From Actinomycetota bacterium (GTDB lineage: Bacteria; Actinomycetota; JAICYB01), in NCBI GenBank assembly GCA_035540895.1, contig DATLFR010000237.1, positions 1-37,699 of the forward strand: 37,699 nucleotides of DNA, written 5' to 3'. The translations under genes were made by a program, and so were the position numbers. The notes beneath the pieces are model-generated. The model did not search any database, was not told the DNA's origin, and saw only the letters and a program-made list of their open reading frames with translations. Of the stretch, positions 7,413 to 15,469 are shown piece by piece (position 1 is the stretch's first letter; the number at the start of each line of letters is the position of its first letter).

Positions 7413-8387
7413 ATGCCCGAGGTCACGATGGCTCAGGCGCTCAACACGGCGCTGAAGGACAGCCTCGCCGAAGACGACCGGGTGCTCGTGCTCGGCGAGG
7501 ACGTCGGGAAGCTGGGCGGCGTCTTCCGGATCACGCAGGGTCTGCAGGCTGAGTTCGGCGAGGAGAGGGTGTTCGACACCCCGCTCGCCGAGTCGGGGAT
7601 CGCGGGGGTATCCGTCGGCTTGGCCCTCGCGGGGTGGAAGCCGGTGGCGGAGATGCAGTTCGACGCGTTCAGCTACCCCGCGCTCGACCAGGTGATCTCC
7701 CACGTCGCCCGGTACCGCCACCGGTCCCGCGGCAGCGCGACGATCCCGATGGTGATCCGTATCCCCAGCGCGGGCGGGATAGGGGCGGCCGAGAACCACT
7801 CCGATTCGCCGGACGTCCTCTACGCAGCCGTCCCCGGCCTCAAGGTCGTGATGCCCTCCAACCCCCTGGACGCCTACACGATGCTGCGCCAGGCCATCGC
7901 CGACCCCGACCCCGTCGTCTTCCTCGAGCCCAAGTCGCGGTACTGGATGAAGGCGGACGGCGACCTGAAGGAGACCGGCATGCCCCTCGGGCGCGCGCGC
8001 ATCGTGCGCGAGGGGGACGGGGCGACGTTGATCGCCTGGGGAGCGATGGTCACCCGTTGCCTCGAGGTGGCCGATATCGCCGCCGCGGACGGGGTCGAGC
8101 TCGAGGTGGTCGACCTGCGGTCCCTGGCCCCCCTCGACCTGGAGACGATCGCGGTCGCGGTCCGTCAGACGGGCCGCGCGGTGATCGTCCACGAGGCGCC
8201 CATGACGATGGGTCCCGGGGCCGAGGTCTCGGCGCGCATCATGGAGGACTGCTTCGAGTGGCTCGAGGCGCCCGTGACCCGGGTCACCGGGTACGACACC
8301 CCTTACCCCCCGGCGACGATCGAGCACCATTACGTGCCTTCCGTCGACCGGATCCTGCGCGCGGTCGAACGCGTCCTCACCTACTGA
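7413..8387 (+). CDS. 2-oxoacid dehydrogenase E1 component, beta subunit
   Basis: The 324-residue protein matches E1beta of branched-chain 2-oxoacid/pyruvate dehydrogenases from end to end: VTMAQALNTALKDSL, VLGEDVGKLGGVFRITQGL, FDTPLAESGIAGVSVGLA, then the cofactor and potassium-binding region and the C-terminal transketolase domain with VDLRSLAPLDLETI and HEAPMTMGPGAEVSARI. It pairs with the preceding alpha subunit to make the alpha2beta2 E1. Its ATG lies two bases after the alpha stop and its own stop overlaps the ATG of the E2 gene (TGATG). Confidence 0.94.
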   Translation: MPEVTMAQALNTALKDSLAEDDRVLVLGEDVGKLGGVFRITQGLQAEFGEERVFDTPLAESGIAGVSVGLALAGWKPVAEMQFDAFSYPALDQVISHVARYRHRSRGSATIPMVIRIPSAGGIGAAENHSDSPDVLYAAVPGLKVVMPSNPLDAYTMLRQAIADPDPVVFLEPKSRYWMKADGDLKETGMPLGRARIVREGDGATLIAWGAMVTRCLEVADIAAADGVELEVVDLRSLAPLDLETIAVAVRQTGRAVIVHEAPMTMGPGAEVSARIMEDCFEWLEAPVTRVTGYDTPYPPATIEHHYVPSVDRILRAVERVLTY

Positions 8388-9628
8388 TGGCGACCAGGGT
8401 CTTCAAGCTCCCGGACCTAGGCGAGGGGCTCGAGGGAGCCGAGGTCTCCCGGTGGCTGGTCGGGGTCGGTGACGAGGTGGCGCTGAACCAGCCGCTCGTG
8501 GAAGTGAACACGGAGAAGGCGCTCGTCGAGATCCCCTCTCCGTTCGCGGGCCGCGTCTCGGAGCTGCACGCAGGGGAGGGAGACGAGGTCGCGGTGGGGG
8601 CGCCGCTCGTCACGTTCGAGCTCGAGGGAGCGGAGGAGCCGCCGCCCGAGGGCGCCGGCAAGCGCAAGGCGGTCCTCGTCGGGTACGGCGTGTCGAGCGA
8701 CGACCCGCCCAAGCCCAAGGGACGACTCAACCTGCGCCTCCCGGGGCGCGGCCCGAAGGCGCCTCCGCGGACGGGTAAGCCGCTCGCGACGCCGGCCGTT
8801 CGCAAGCTCGCGAAGGACCTCGGCATCGACCTGGCGACCGTCGCGGGGACGGGTCCGGGCGGGCGGATCACCCGCGAGGACATCGAGCGGTCCACGGCCT
8901 CCGCCCAGGCCGCGGCCAAGGCGGTGCCCGTCCCGGAGCTCCCGGGTGACGAGCGGGTGCCGGTCAAGGGGACGCGGCGCCTGATCGCCGAGCGGATGCA
9001 CGTGGCGTGGACGCAGGTCCCCCACGTGACCACCTACCTGACGGTCGACTGCACCGAGCTCGAGTCGTACCGGGCCGAGCTCGCGGACGGCGGGAGGCTC
9101 ACGGTCATGCCGATAGTCGCCCGCGCTCTGGCCGAGGTGTGCCGCGATCACCGGGAACTCAACGCGGCGTGGGACGACCGCGGAGAGATCGTCCTGCGCG
9201 ACGTCGTGCACGTAGGCATGGCGACGGACACCGACCAGGGCCTGGTCGTCCCGGTCGTGCGGGACGTCCACCGCCGCGGCATCACGGACATCGCCGCCGA
9301 GATGGCCGAGCTCGCCGAAGCGGTCCGGACCGGCCGCGCCACCAGGCAGCAGCTGTCCGGGTCGACGATCACCATCTCCAACGTCGGCTGGTTCGGCGCC
9401 GAGTACGGGACGCCGATCATCAACGTCCCCGAGGTGGCGATCCTCGCCGTGGGGGTGATCGAGATGCGCCCGCGCGTCGTGGCCGGCCGGGTGGAGCCGC
9501 GCCTGTGCTGCACGATGTCGCTCTCGTTCGACCACCGGGCGGTGGACGGCGCCCAGGCGGGGTGGGCCCTCGTGGACCTGCGGGAGCACCTGGAGGACCC
9601 GCAGCTGCTGCGGGCCCTGCCCGTCTAG
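8387..9628 (+). CDS. 2-oxoacid dehydrogenase E2 (dihydrolipoamide acyltransferase)
   Basis: The 413-residue protein has the standard E2 order: one lipoyl domain (about 3-78) with the lipoylated Lys44 in VNTEKALVEI; a Pro/Lys-rich linker; a peripheral subunit-binding domain (ATPAVRKLAKDLGIDL, GPGGRITREDI); and a catalytic acyltransferase core from about 185, with the active-site His383 and Asp387 in DHRAVDGAQAG. It transfers the acyl group from lipoyl to CoA. No E3 gene is in the window, so a general lipoamide dehydrogenase from elsewhere is presumably used. The stop overlaps by four bases with the stop region of the convergent minus-strand gene. Confidence 0.94.
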   Translation: MATRVFKLPDLGEGLEGAEVSRWLVGVGDEVALNQPLVEVNTEKALVEIPSPFAGRVSELHAGEGDEVAVGAPLVTFELEGAEEPPPEGAGKRKAVLVGYGVSSDDPPKPKGRLNLRLPGRGPKAPPRTGKPLATPAVRKLAKDLGIDLATVAGTGPGGRITREDIERSTASAQAAAKAVPVPELPGDERVPVKGTRRLIAERMHVAWTQVPHVTTYLTVDCTELESYRAELADGGRLTVMPIVARALAEVCRDHRELNAAWDDRGEIVLRDVVHVGMATDTDQGLVVPVVRDVHRRGITDIAAEMAELAEAVRTGRATRQQLSGSTITISNVGWFGAEYGTPIINVPEVAILAVGVIEMRPRVVAGRVEPRLCCTMSLSFDHRAVDGAQAGWALVDLREHLEDPQLLRALPV

Positions 9629-10425
9629 TTCATCGTCGCCTGGAGGCGGCGGATCTCCCGCTCGACCTCCTCGACCTCGGGCGACTCCGCCTCGTCGAGG
9701 TAGTCGCGGAGGTCGGCGATCGCCTCCGGCCAACGTCCCATGGCAGCGAGGACGGCTGCGCGCTCCCGGTGCTCGTCCGGGGGCGTGTCCGGCAGGACGA
9801 GCAGGAAGTCCTCCACCCAGAGAGCGCGGGAGAGTTCGCCGGCGGCGCCGAAGACGCTCTTCAGGTTCACGAGCGCGCGGCGGACGATGTCCCGGGGCCG
9901 GGCCGGCTCGAGGTAGGAGTCGTGCCACTCGATGCGTCCCGCCGTGCGCCGCGCGAAGACGAGCATGGCCTGGTCCACGTCGAGGACCCGGCCCCCGTCG
10001 AAGGGGTCGGCGTAAGCCTCCTCACCCGAGACCCCCACGAGGAAGTGCATCGGCATCCCGATCCCGGCGAGGTCGATCCCCGCCCATCGCGCCGACTCGA
10101 TCCACAGCGTCGACAGCGTGATCGGGATCCCCCGCCCGCGGTCGATGACCTCGTTCAGGAACGAGTTGCGGGGGTCGTAGTACTCCTCCCTGTCGCCGCG
10201 GATGCCGGCCGCCGTCATGACGTCCCGGACCGCCTTCAACTGCTCGACCGGGTCCTGGGTGCCGGCGGCCAGCGCGCAGACCTGGGTGCCGAGCTCCCGG
10301 ATGGCCTCGAGGTACCGGTCTGTGTCCATCTCCGGGTACTCGGCGCGAGCGAAGGCGAGGAAGGCGTCCGCCAGCGGGAAGTCCTCCTCGGCGACGATCT
10401 CGGCGAATCGTTCGATCGCGTCCAT
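9625..10425 (-). CDS. SirB1/transglutaminase-like family protein
   Basis: The 266-residue protein matches the SirB1 (transglutaminase-like) family: N-terminal helical part (MDAIERFAEIV), the core DPRNSFLNEVIDRGRGIPITLSTLW, then GIGMPMHFLVG and DPFDGGRVLD, and a C-terminal TPR-like region (RAAVLAAMGRWPEAIADL). The core keeps a His (MPMHFLV) and an Asp but no obvious catalytic Cys, so enzyme activity is doubtful. The cellular role of the family is unclear. Its ATG overlaps the stop of the thioesterase-like gene (TGATG), so the two are translated together. Its 3' end overlaps the convergent E2 gene by four bases. Confidence 0.88.
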   Translation of the reverse strand: MDAIERFAEIVAEEDFPLADAFLAFARAEYPEMDTDRYLEAIRELGTQVCALAAGTQDPVEQLKAVRDVMTAAGIRGDREEYYDPRNSFLNEVIDRGRGIPITLSTLWIESARWAGIDLAGIGMPMHFLVGVSGEEAYADPFDGGRVLDVDQAMLVFARRTAGRIEWHDSYLEPARPRDIVRRALVNLKSVFGAAGELSRALWVEDFLLVLPDTPPDEHRERAAVLAAMGRWPEAIADLRDYLDEAESPEVEEVEREIRRLQATMN

Positions 10426-10874
10426 CAGGGGCGGGGTCCGTACGTCTTGACGAGCGCGGCCGAGACTGAGGTGCAGATGACCCTGCCGTCCATATCGGTC
10501 ACCGTCCCTTCCGTGTGCGCGGCCGTCTTCCCCATCCTGGTTACCCGTCCTTCGACCAGATACTCATCAGGGTAGGCCGGTTCGAGGTAGGTGAGTCGCA
10601 TGTCGAGCGTCACCGCCCCCGCCCACTCCGGGGCGAGCGTGACGATCGCGAACGACTGGGCCATGTCGAGAGGCACGCCGAGGATGCCGCCCTGCACCCA
10701 CCCGAGGGGAACCCGCGTCCAGGCGGGCGGCTTCCATCTCAGCCGGGCCACGCCCGGCTCCCAGCCCGCCGGCTCGATCCCGAGCTCCCTCACGAACCTG
10801 GGCGGCGGCATCTCCCTCTCGTCCGCCCGCCCCTCGAGGACGAGCTGCCACCAGGGGCGGTCCGGGGTCGTCAT
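10425..10874 (-). CDS. Hotdog-fold thioesterase (PaaI-like)
   Basis: The 149-residue protein has the single hotdog-domain plan of the PaaI family: VPLGWVQGGILGVPLDMAQSF with the central helix and catalytic-type Asp, then TLDMRLTYLEPAYPDEYLVEGRV, GKTAAHTEGTVTDMDGRVICTSVSA. PaaI enzymes hydrolyse aromatic acyl-CoA esters. Here the usual His of the HGG motif is Gln (VQGG), so activity or substrate may differ. ATG 10874 has AAGGA about eight bases upstream; earlier in-frame starts would run through the divergent VOC gene and are rejected. It is the first gene of a two-gene minus operon driven from the TAGTGTA site. Confidence 0.85.
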   Translation of the reverse strand: MTTPDRPWWQLVLEGRADEREMPPPRFVRELGIEPAGWEPGVARLRWKPPAWTRVPLGWVQGGILGVPLDMAQSFAIVTLAPEWAGAVTLDMRLTYLEPAYPDEYLVEGRVTRMGKTAAHTEGTVTDMDGRVICTSVSAALVKTYGPRP

Positions 10875-10884
10875 CGCATCTTCC

Positions 10885-10914
10885 TTGGGCCGGGGTCCAC
10901 GGGCCGGTAGTGTA
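10885..10914. promoter_or_regulatory. Bidirectional promoter with palindromic -10 (thioesterase/VOC)
   Basis: TAGTGTA at 10908-10914 reads TAGTGT on the plus strand and TACACT on the minus strand, so one heptamer gives a -10 box in both directions. On the plus strand a -35-like TTGGGC (10885-10890) lies 17 bases upstream and the ATG of the VOC gene is 7 bases downstream. On the minus strand the start would lie near 10902, leaving about 28 bases with a ribosome site before the thioesterase ATG. Confidence 0.55.
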
Positions 10915-10920
10915 GCGACC

Positions 10921-11298
10921 ATGGCCCACATGAGCGCCCGGCTCGGCGTGAAGGACCTCGACCGCGAGCTCCGCTTCTTCGAGGCCCTGGGGTTCACGGT
11001 GGAGCGGTCCGGGACGTCGGCTCGGGTCACGCTCGGGTACGCCGCCCTGACCGTTCAGACGTACGAGACGCTGCGGGTGGGGGACCGTCCGCTGCTCGAT
11101 TGGGAGCAGCGTCCGACCCAGTTCGGCACGGGCGTGCAGTTCTACCTGATGGTGGACGACGTCCAGGAGGTGGCCGACCGGATCCCGATCGGTGTGCCGC
11201 GTCCCTGGCCGGTCCAGGACAAGCCGTGGGGCCTGCGGGAGCTCACGCTGAAGTCGCCCTCCGGGTACCTGCTGACCTTCGCGCAGCCGGTGCGTTAG
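10921..11298 (+). CDS. VOC (glyoxalase/bleomycin-resistance) superfamily protein
   Basis: The 125-residue protein has two beta-alpha-beta-beta-beta halves typical of VOC proteins: ARLGVKDLDRELRFFEALGFTVER, and GVQFYLMVDDVQEVADRIP, ending with RELTLKSPSGYLLTF, where the Glu and the final strand match the usual metal-site region. It could be a dioxygenase-, resistance- or isomerase-type member; the substrate cannot be inferred. The ATG at 10921 lies 7 bases after the -10 box TAGTGT with no ribosome site, so a leaderless transcript is likely; a second in-frame ATG follows at 10930. Confidence 0.85.
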   Translation: MAHMSARLGVKDLDRELRFFEALGFTVERSGTSARVTLGYAALTVQTYETLRVGDRPLLDWEQRPTQFGTGVQFYLMVDDVQEVADRIPIGVPRPWPVQDKPWGLRELTLKSPSGYLLTFAQPVR

Positions 11299-11306
11299 CC
11301 GTCCGG

Positions 11307-11327
11307 GCCCGGCGGTAGTATCCGGGC
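11307..11327 (+). promoter_or_regulatory. polA promoter inside a perfect inverted repeat
   Basis: GCCCGG (11307-11312) and CCGGGC (11322-11327) flank a 9-base loop containing the -10 box TAGTAT (11316-11321). The ATG of polA is 7 bases after the -10 box, so the mRNA would be leaderless. The repeat begins nine bases after the stop of the VOC gene and could double as its terminator. Confidence 0.55.
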
Positions 11328-11328
11328 G

Positions 11329-13926
11329 ATGGCCCGCAAGCTCGTCTACATCGACGGACACTCCCTCGCCTATCGCGCGTTCTTCGCCCTCCCCACCTCC
11401 CTCGTCACCTCCACCGGGCAGATCACGAACGCCGTCTACGGCTTCACCGCGATGCTGATCAAGCTCCTGGGAGACGAGCGCCCGGACGGCGTCGTCGTCT
11501 GCTTCGACAAGGGCAAACCGGCCTACCGCTACGACCGCTACGCGGAGTACAAGGCGGGCCGAGCCGCGACCCCGGACGAGTTCCGCGACCAGCTCGGGCT
11601 ACTGCGCGAGGTGCTGGAGGTGCTCCGGCTCCCGGTGCTCGAGCTCGAGGGGTACGAAGCGGACGACCTCCTGGCCACCCTCGCCCGCCGGACGGTCGAG
11701 GCGGGGGACGAGGCGGTCATCCTGACCGGGGACCGCGACGTCCTGCAGCTCGTCCGGCCCGGCGTCACCGCGCTCATGACCGGACGCGGCGTCACCGACA
11801 TGAAGCGCTACGACCGCGACGCCGTCTTCGACCGGTACGGGATCTACCCCGAGCAATGGCAGGACTTCGCCGCCCTGAAGGGGGAGACGTCGGACAACCT
11901 CCCGGGCGTCCCAGGGGTGGGGGACAAGACGGCCGCGAAGCTGGTGAACCAGTTCGGAGACGTGGAGGGGGTCATCGCCAACGCCGACAGCCTCACGCCG
12001 AAGGTCAGGGCGGGCGTGGTGGAGATGGCCGACCAGATCCGCCTCAACAAGGAGCTGAACCGCCTCCTCGACGACGTCGAGATCGACATCGACCTCGGGT
12101 CGATCCGCCTCGAGCCGTTCGACGACGAGGGGGTGCGCAAGTGCTTCACCTCCCTCGAGTTCCCGACCCTCTACGCCCGGCTGCGCGAGATCGACGCGAC
12201 GGCCACCACGGAGGCGCCCTCGCTGGAGCTGGAGCGGGTCGAGCAGCTGATGGACGTGGAGCTCCCGGACGAGCTCGCCATAGCCTCGGACGCGTCCTGG
12301 CTGGCCGTGGCCATGGGGGAGCGGAGCGCCGGGGTGGTCCCGATGGAGGCCGCCCCGGGGATGCTCCGCGACGAGCTGGCGGATCCGTCCCGCCCGAAGG
12401 TCGCGCACGACGCGAAGGCGCTGATCCGGATGGTCCTCGAGGCGGGCGGCGACCTCCACGGGCTCGAGCTCGACACCCACGTCGCGGCCTACCTGCTGGA
12501 CCCCGGTGCGGCCGGGGGGTACCGGCTCCCGGACGTCGTCCGCCGCGTGCTCGGTGTCTCGATCGACGAGGAGCCCGAAGAGGGGAAGCCGAAGCAGGCG
12601 ACGCTTGAGCTGGTCTCGGACGACGGGGAGCGGGCGGCGCTCGAGGCGGTGGCGGTCCGGGCGCTCGCTCCCGTGCTGCGGGAGCAGCTGACCAACCGGG
12701 GCATGTGGGAGCTGGCGACGACGCTCGAGTTCCCGCTCGTCCGGGTGCTGGCCCGGATGGAGCGCGCGGGGATCGCCATCGACATCGACTATCTCAAGCA
12801 GCTGAACGGGGAGCTCGGGGCGCGGATGTCCGAGCTCGAAGCGAGGATCCACACCCACGCCGGATACGAGTTCAACGTCAACTCCAACCCCCAGCTTCAG
12901 AAGATCCTCTTCGAGGACCTCGGGCTCCCGAAGACGAAGCGGATCAAGACCGGGTACTCCACCGACCAGGCGGAGCTGGCGAAGCTGGCAGGTGCCCATC
13001 CGATGGTCGACGACCTGATCGCCTACCGGGAGGTGGCCAAGCTCAAGACAGGCTTCACCGACTCGCTGCTCCCGCTCGTGAACCCCAAGACCGGGCGCAT
13101 CCACACGACCTACGTGCAGACGGGGGCGGCGACCGGGAGGCTCAGCTCGACCGCGCCCAACGTGCAGAACATCCCGATCCGCGGCGACCTGGGGCGGCAG
13201 ATCCGCCGGGCGTTCACCGCCCCGCCCGGGAAGGTGCTGCTGTCGGCGGACTACTCGCAGATCGAGCTGCGCGTGCTCGCCCACCTGTCCCAGGACCCGG
13301 GGATACTCGAGGCTTTCCGCGGCCACCACGACTTCCACGCGGCGATCGCCGCGAAGGTGTACGGGGTGCCCGTCTCCGACGTCACGCCGCAGATGCGGTC
13401 GTACGCGAAGCAGTTCTCGTACGGGATCGCGTACGGGATGGGCGCGTTCGGAGTCTCCCAGCGCCTGCAGGTCGAGATGGAGGACGCCCGGGATTTCGTC
13501 GACGCCTACTACGCCCAGTTCCCCCAGATCAAGGACTTCCTCGACGCCCAGGTCGGCCGGGCCAAGGTGGACGGGTTCACCACCACGCTGTTCGGACGGC
13601 GCCGCTACCTGCCCGAGCTGAACAGCCCGAACCCGCGCATACGCGGGATGGGGGAGCGGATGGCGCTGAACGCCCCGATCCAGGGCACGGCCGCGGACAT
13701 CATCAAGCGCGCGATGATCGACGTGGACGCGGCGCTCGAGGCGTCACCCGAGGTGGCGACGATGCTGCTGTCGGTGCACGACGAGCTCGTCTTCGAGGTG
13801 CCGGAGGGGATGCAGGAGAGCGCGACCGAGCTCGTCCGGACCCACATGGAGGCCGCCGCCGACCTGATCTGCGGCCTTGAGGTGGACGTCCACGTGGGGG
13901 CCAACTGGGACGCCGCCCACGCGTAG
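11329..13926 (+). CDS. polA: DNA polymerase I
   Basis: The 865-residue enzyme fills gaps after nucleotide excision repair and removes RNA primers. Residues 1 to about 290 form the 5'-3' nuclease (DGHSLAYRAFFALP, VCFDKGKPAYRY, LPGVPGVGDKTAAKL). The middle domain is a degenerate 3'-5' exonuclease: the D-x-E of motif Exo I is missing (LAIASDASWLAV), so no proofreading is expected. The polymerase domain follows from about 470 with DYSQIELRVLAHLSQD, the O-helix R690...K694 and Y698, and SVHDELVFEV. Tyr698 stands where E. coli has Phe762. Length and domain order are normal. Transcription is probably leaderless. It heads the polA-rpsA-coaE-uvrB block. Confidence 0.97.
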   Translation: MARKLVYIDGHSLAYRAFFALPTSLVTSTGQITNAVYGFTAMLIKLLGDERPDGVVVCFDKGKPAYRYDRYAEYKAGRAATPDEFRDQLGLLREVLEVLRLPVLELEGYEADDLLATLARRTVEAGDEAVILTGDRDVLQLVRPGVTALMTGRGVTDMKRYDRDAVFDRYGIYPEQWQDFAALKGETSDNLPGVPGVGDKTAAKLVNQFGDVEGVIANADSLTPKVRAGVVEMADQIRLNKELNRLLDDVEIDIDLGSIRLEPFDDEGVRKCFTSLEFPTLYARLREIDATATTEAPSLELERVEQLMDVELPDELAIASDASWLAVAMGERSAGVVPMEAAPGMLRDELADPSRPKVAHDAKALIRMVLEAGGDLHGLELDTHVAAYLLDPGAAGGYRLPDVVRRVLGVSIDEEPEEGKPKQATLELVSDDGERAALEAVAVRALAPVLREQLTNRGMWELATTLEFPLVRVLARMERAGIAIDIDYLKQLNGELGARMSELEARIHTHAGYEFNVNSNPQLQKILFEDLGLPKTKRIKTGYSTDQAELAKLAGAHPMVDDLIAYREVAKLKTGFTDSLLPLVNPKTGRIHTTYVQTGAATGRLSSTAPNVQNIPIRGDLGRQIRRAFTAPPGKVLLSADYSQIELRVLAHLSQDPGILEAFRGHHDFHAAIAAKVYGVPVSDVTPQMRSYAKQFSYGIAYGMGAFGVSQRLQVEMEDARDFVDAYYAQFPQIKDFLDAQVGRAKVDGFTTTLFGRRRYLPELNSPNPRIRGMGERMALNAPIQGTAADIIKRAMIDVDAALEASPEVATMLLSVHDELVFEVPEGMQESATELVRTHMEAAADLICGLEVDVHVGANWDAAHA

Positions 13927-14021
13927 ATGCCGTCGAGCTCTGTCGCGCATCCTGAAGCGGCAGGTCCGTCGGTCACGTACGGGGCTCCCGCGCCGACTCA
14001 GCGGGTTATCCGTGCAGGTGA

Positions 14022-14027
14022 TAGGCT
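14022..14027 (+). promoter_or_regulatory. -10 box upstream of rpsA
   Basis: TAGGCT lies about 64 bases before the rpsA start codon, in the 164-base spacer after polA. A start near 14034 would place the alternative hairpins at 14031-14056 at the very 5' end of the message. Confidence 0.45.
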
Positions 14028-14030
14028 CTA

Positions 14031-14056
14031 CGGGCTCCCGCCCGCCTCCCGCGGGC
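14031..14056 (+). promoter_or_regulatory. Alternative hairpins in the rpsA leader
   Basis: GCCCGC (14040-14045) is complementary to GCGGGC (14051-14056), loop of five. Its first five bases also pair with CGGGC at 14031-14035, loop of four. The two hairpins exclude each other. The ribosome site GGAGGT (14074-14079) follows. This could be an attenuator or autoregulatory site for S1, or part of the polA terminator. Confidence 0.4.
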
Positions 14057-14090
14057 TTGGAGACACTTGCCTCGGAGGTACCCCACAGAC

Positions 14091-15461
14091 ATGGATCAGG
14101 AAGACGCTGCCCGCAACGACTCGTCCGGCCAGGACGGCCAGGACTTCGACCCCACCCCCATACCCCCGCGCACCCAGCTCGGCGAGATCACCACGCGCGA
14201 GGAGCTCCACGCCGCCTACGACGAGACCCTGAAGGACTTCAACGACGGTGACGTCGTGCGCGGCCACGTGCTGCGCATCGACAAGGACGAGGTGCTCGTC
14301 GACATCGGGTACAAGTCCGAGGGCGTGATCCCGGTGCGGGAGCTGTCCATACGCCACGACGTGAACCCCAACGACGAGGTGAAGGTCGGCGAGGAGATCG
14401 ACGCCCTGGTCCTGCAGAAGGAGGACAAGGACGGCCGGCTGATCCTGTCCAAGAAGCGCGCCCAGTACGAGAAGGCGTGGGGCGTGATCGAGGAGAGGAA
14501 GAACGCGGGCGAGGTAGTGCGGGGGCGGGTCATCGAGGTCGTCAAGGGCGGCCTCATCGTGGACATCGGCCTCCGCGGGTTCCTGCCCGCCTCCCTGGTG
14601 GACATCCGCCGCGTCGGCGACCTCAACCCGTTCGTCGGTCAGGAGCTCGAGGCGAAGATCATCGAGCTGGACCGCAACCGCAACAACGTCGTCCTGTCGC
14701 GTCGGGCCTGGCTCGAGGAGACGCAGCGTGAGACTCGCCACGAGCTCCTCGACTCCCTGAAGAAGGGTGAGCAGCGCACGGGGAAGGTGTCCTCGATCGT
14801 GAAGTTCGGCGCCTTCGTGGACCTCGGCGGGATCGACGGGCTCGTGCACGTGTCGGAGCTGTCCTGGAAGCACGTGGAGGACCCCGCTGAGGTCGTCCAC
14901 GTCGGACAGGAGGTCGAGGTCGAGGTCCTGGACGTCGACTACGAGCGCGAGCGCATCTCGCTCTCGCTGAAGTCCACCCAGGAGGACCCGTGGCAGGCCT
15001 TCGGCCGGCGCCACGAGCCGGGGGAGATCATCGAGGGCCGGGTGACCAAGCTCGTCTCGTTCGGGGCCTTCGTCCAGGTCGGCGACGGGCTCGAGGGCCT
15101 CGTCCACATCTCCGAGCTGAGCCAGAAGCACGTTCAGACGCCGGCCGAGGTGGTGGCCGTCGGCGACCCGGTGAAGGTGAAGATCCTCGACGTCGACCCG
15201 AAGCGTCGCCGCGTCTCCCTCTCGATAAAGCAGGCCGAGGAGGGTTACGTCCCCGGCCCGGAGGGCTCCGAACAGGGCCCGCTGCGTCAGGACTCGTTCC
15301 TCGACGCCGACTCGGAGCCGGAGATCGAGCCCGAGCCGGAGCCCGTCGAGGAGGCGCCGCCCGCGGACGAGACGCCGGACGACCCTGACGACGCGCCGGC
15401 CTCCGGCGTGCCGGACGACACCCTCGAGGCGTTCGTCCGGGACATGAACCAGGGCTCTTAG
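14091..15461 (+). CDS. rpsA: 30S ribosomal protein S1
   Basis: The 456-residue protein has four S1 RNA-binding repeats (starting at about GDVVRGHVLRI, GEVVRGRVIEV, GEQRTGKVSSI and GEIIEGRVTKL), the usual number for Gram-positive and actinobacterial S1, followed by a long acidic tail rich in Glu, Pro and Asp. S1 helps load mRNA on the 30S subunit. Repeats 3 and 4 are the best conserved (FGAFVDLGGIDGLVHVSELSW). ATG 14091 is chosen because GGAGGT lies 11 bases upstream; an in-frame TTG at 14067 lies before that ribosome site and is rejected. The leader contains competing hairpins. coaE follows eight bases after the stop. Confidence 0.96.
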   Translation: MDQEDAARNDSSGQDGQDFDPTPIPPRTQLGEITTREELHAAYDETLKDFNDGDVVRGHVLRIDKDEVLVDIGYKSEGVIPVRELSIRHDVNPNDEVKVGEEIDALVLQKEDKDGRLILSKKRAQYEKAWGVIEERKNAGEVVRGRVIEVVKGGLIVDIGLRGFLPASLVDIRRVGDLNPFVGQELEAKIIELDRNRNNVVLSRRAWLEETQRETRHELLDSLKKGEQRTGKVSSIVKFGAFVDLGGIDGLVHVSELSWKHVEDPAEVVHVGQEVEVEVLDVDYERERISLSLKSTQEDPWQAFGRRHEPGEIIEGRVTKLVSFGAFVQVGDGLEGLVHISELSQKHVQTPAEVVAVGDPVKVKILDVDPKRRRVSLSIKQAEEGYVPGPEGSEQGPLRQDSFLDADSEPEIEPEPEPVEEAPPADETPDDPDDAPASGVPDDTLEAFVRDMNQGS

Positions 15462-15469
15462 CTCACCGC

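Noticed and set aside
14067-14090. TTG start for rpsA
   Set aside because: It lies upstream of the ribosome site GGAGGT and adds residues not seen in S1 proteins.
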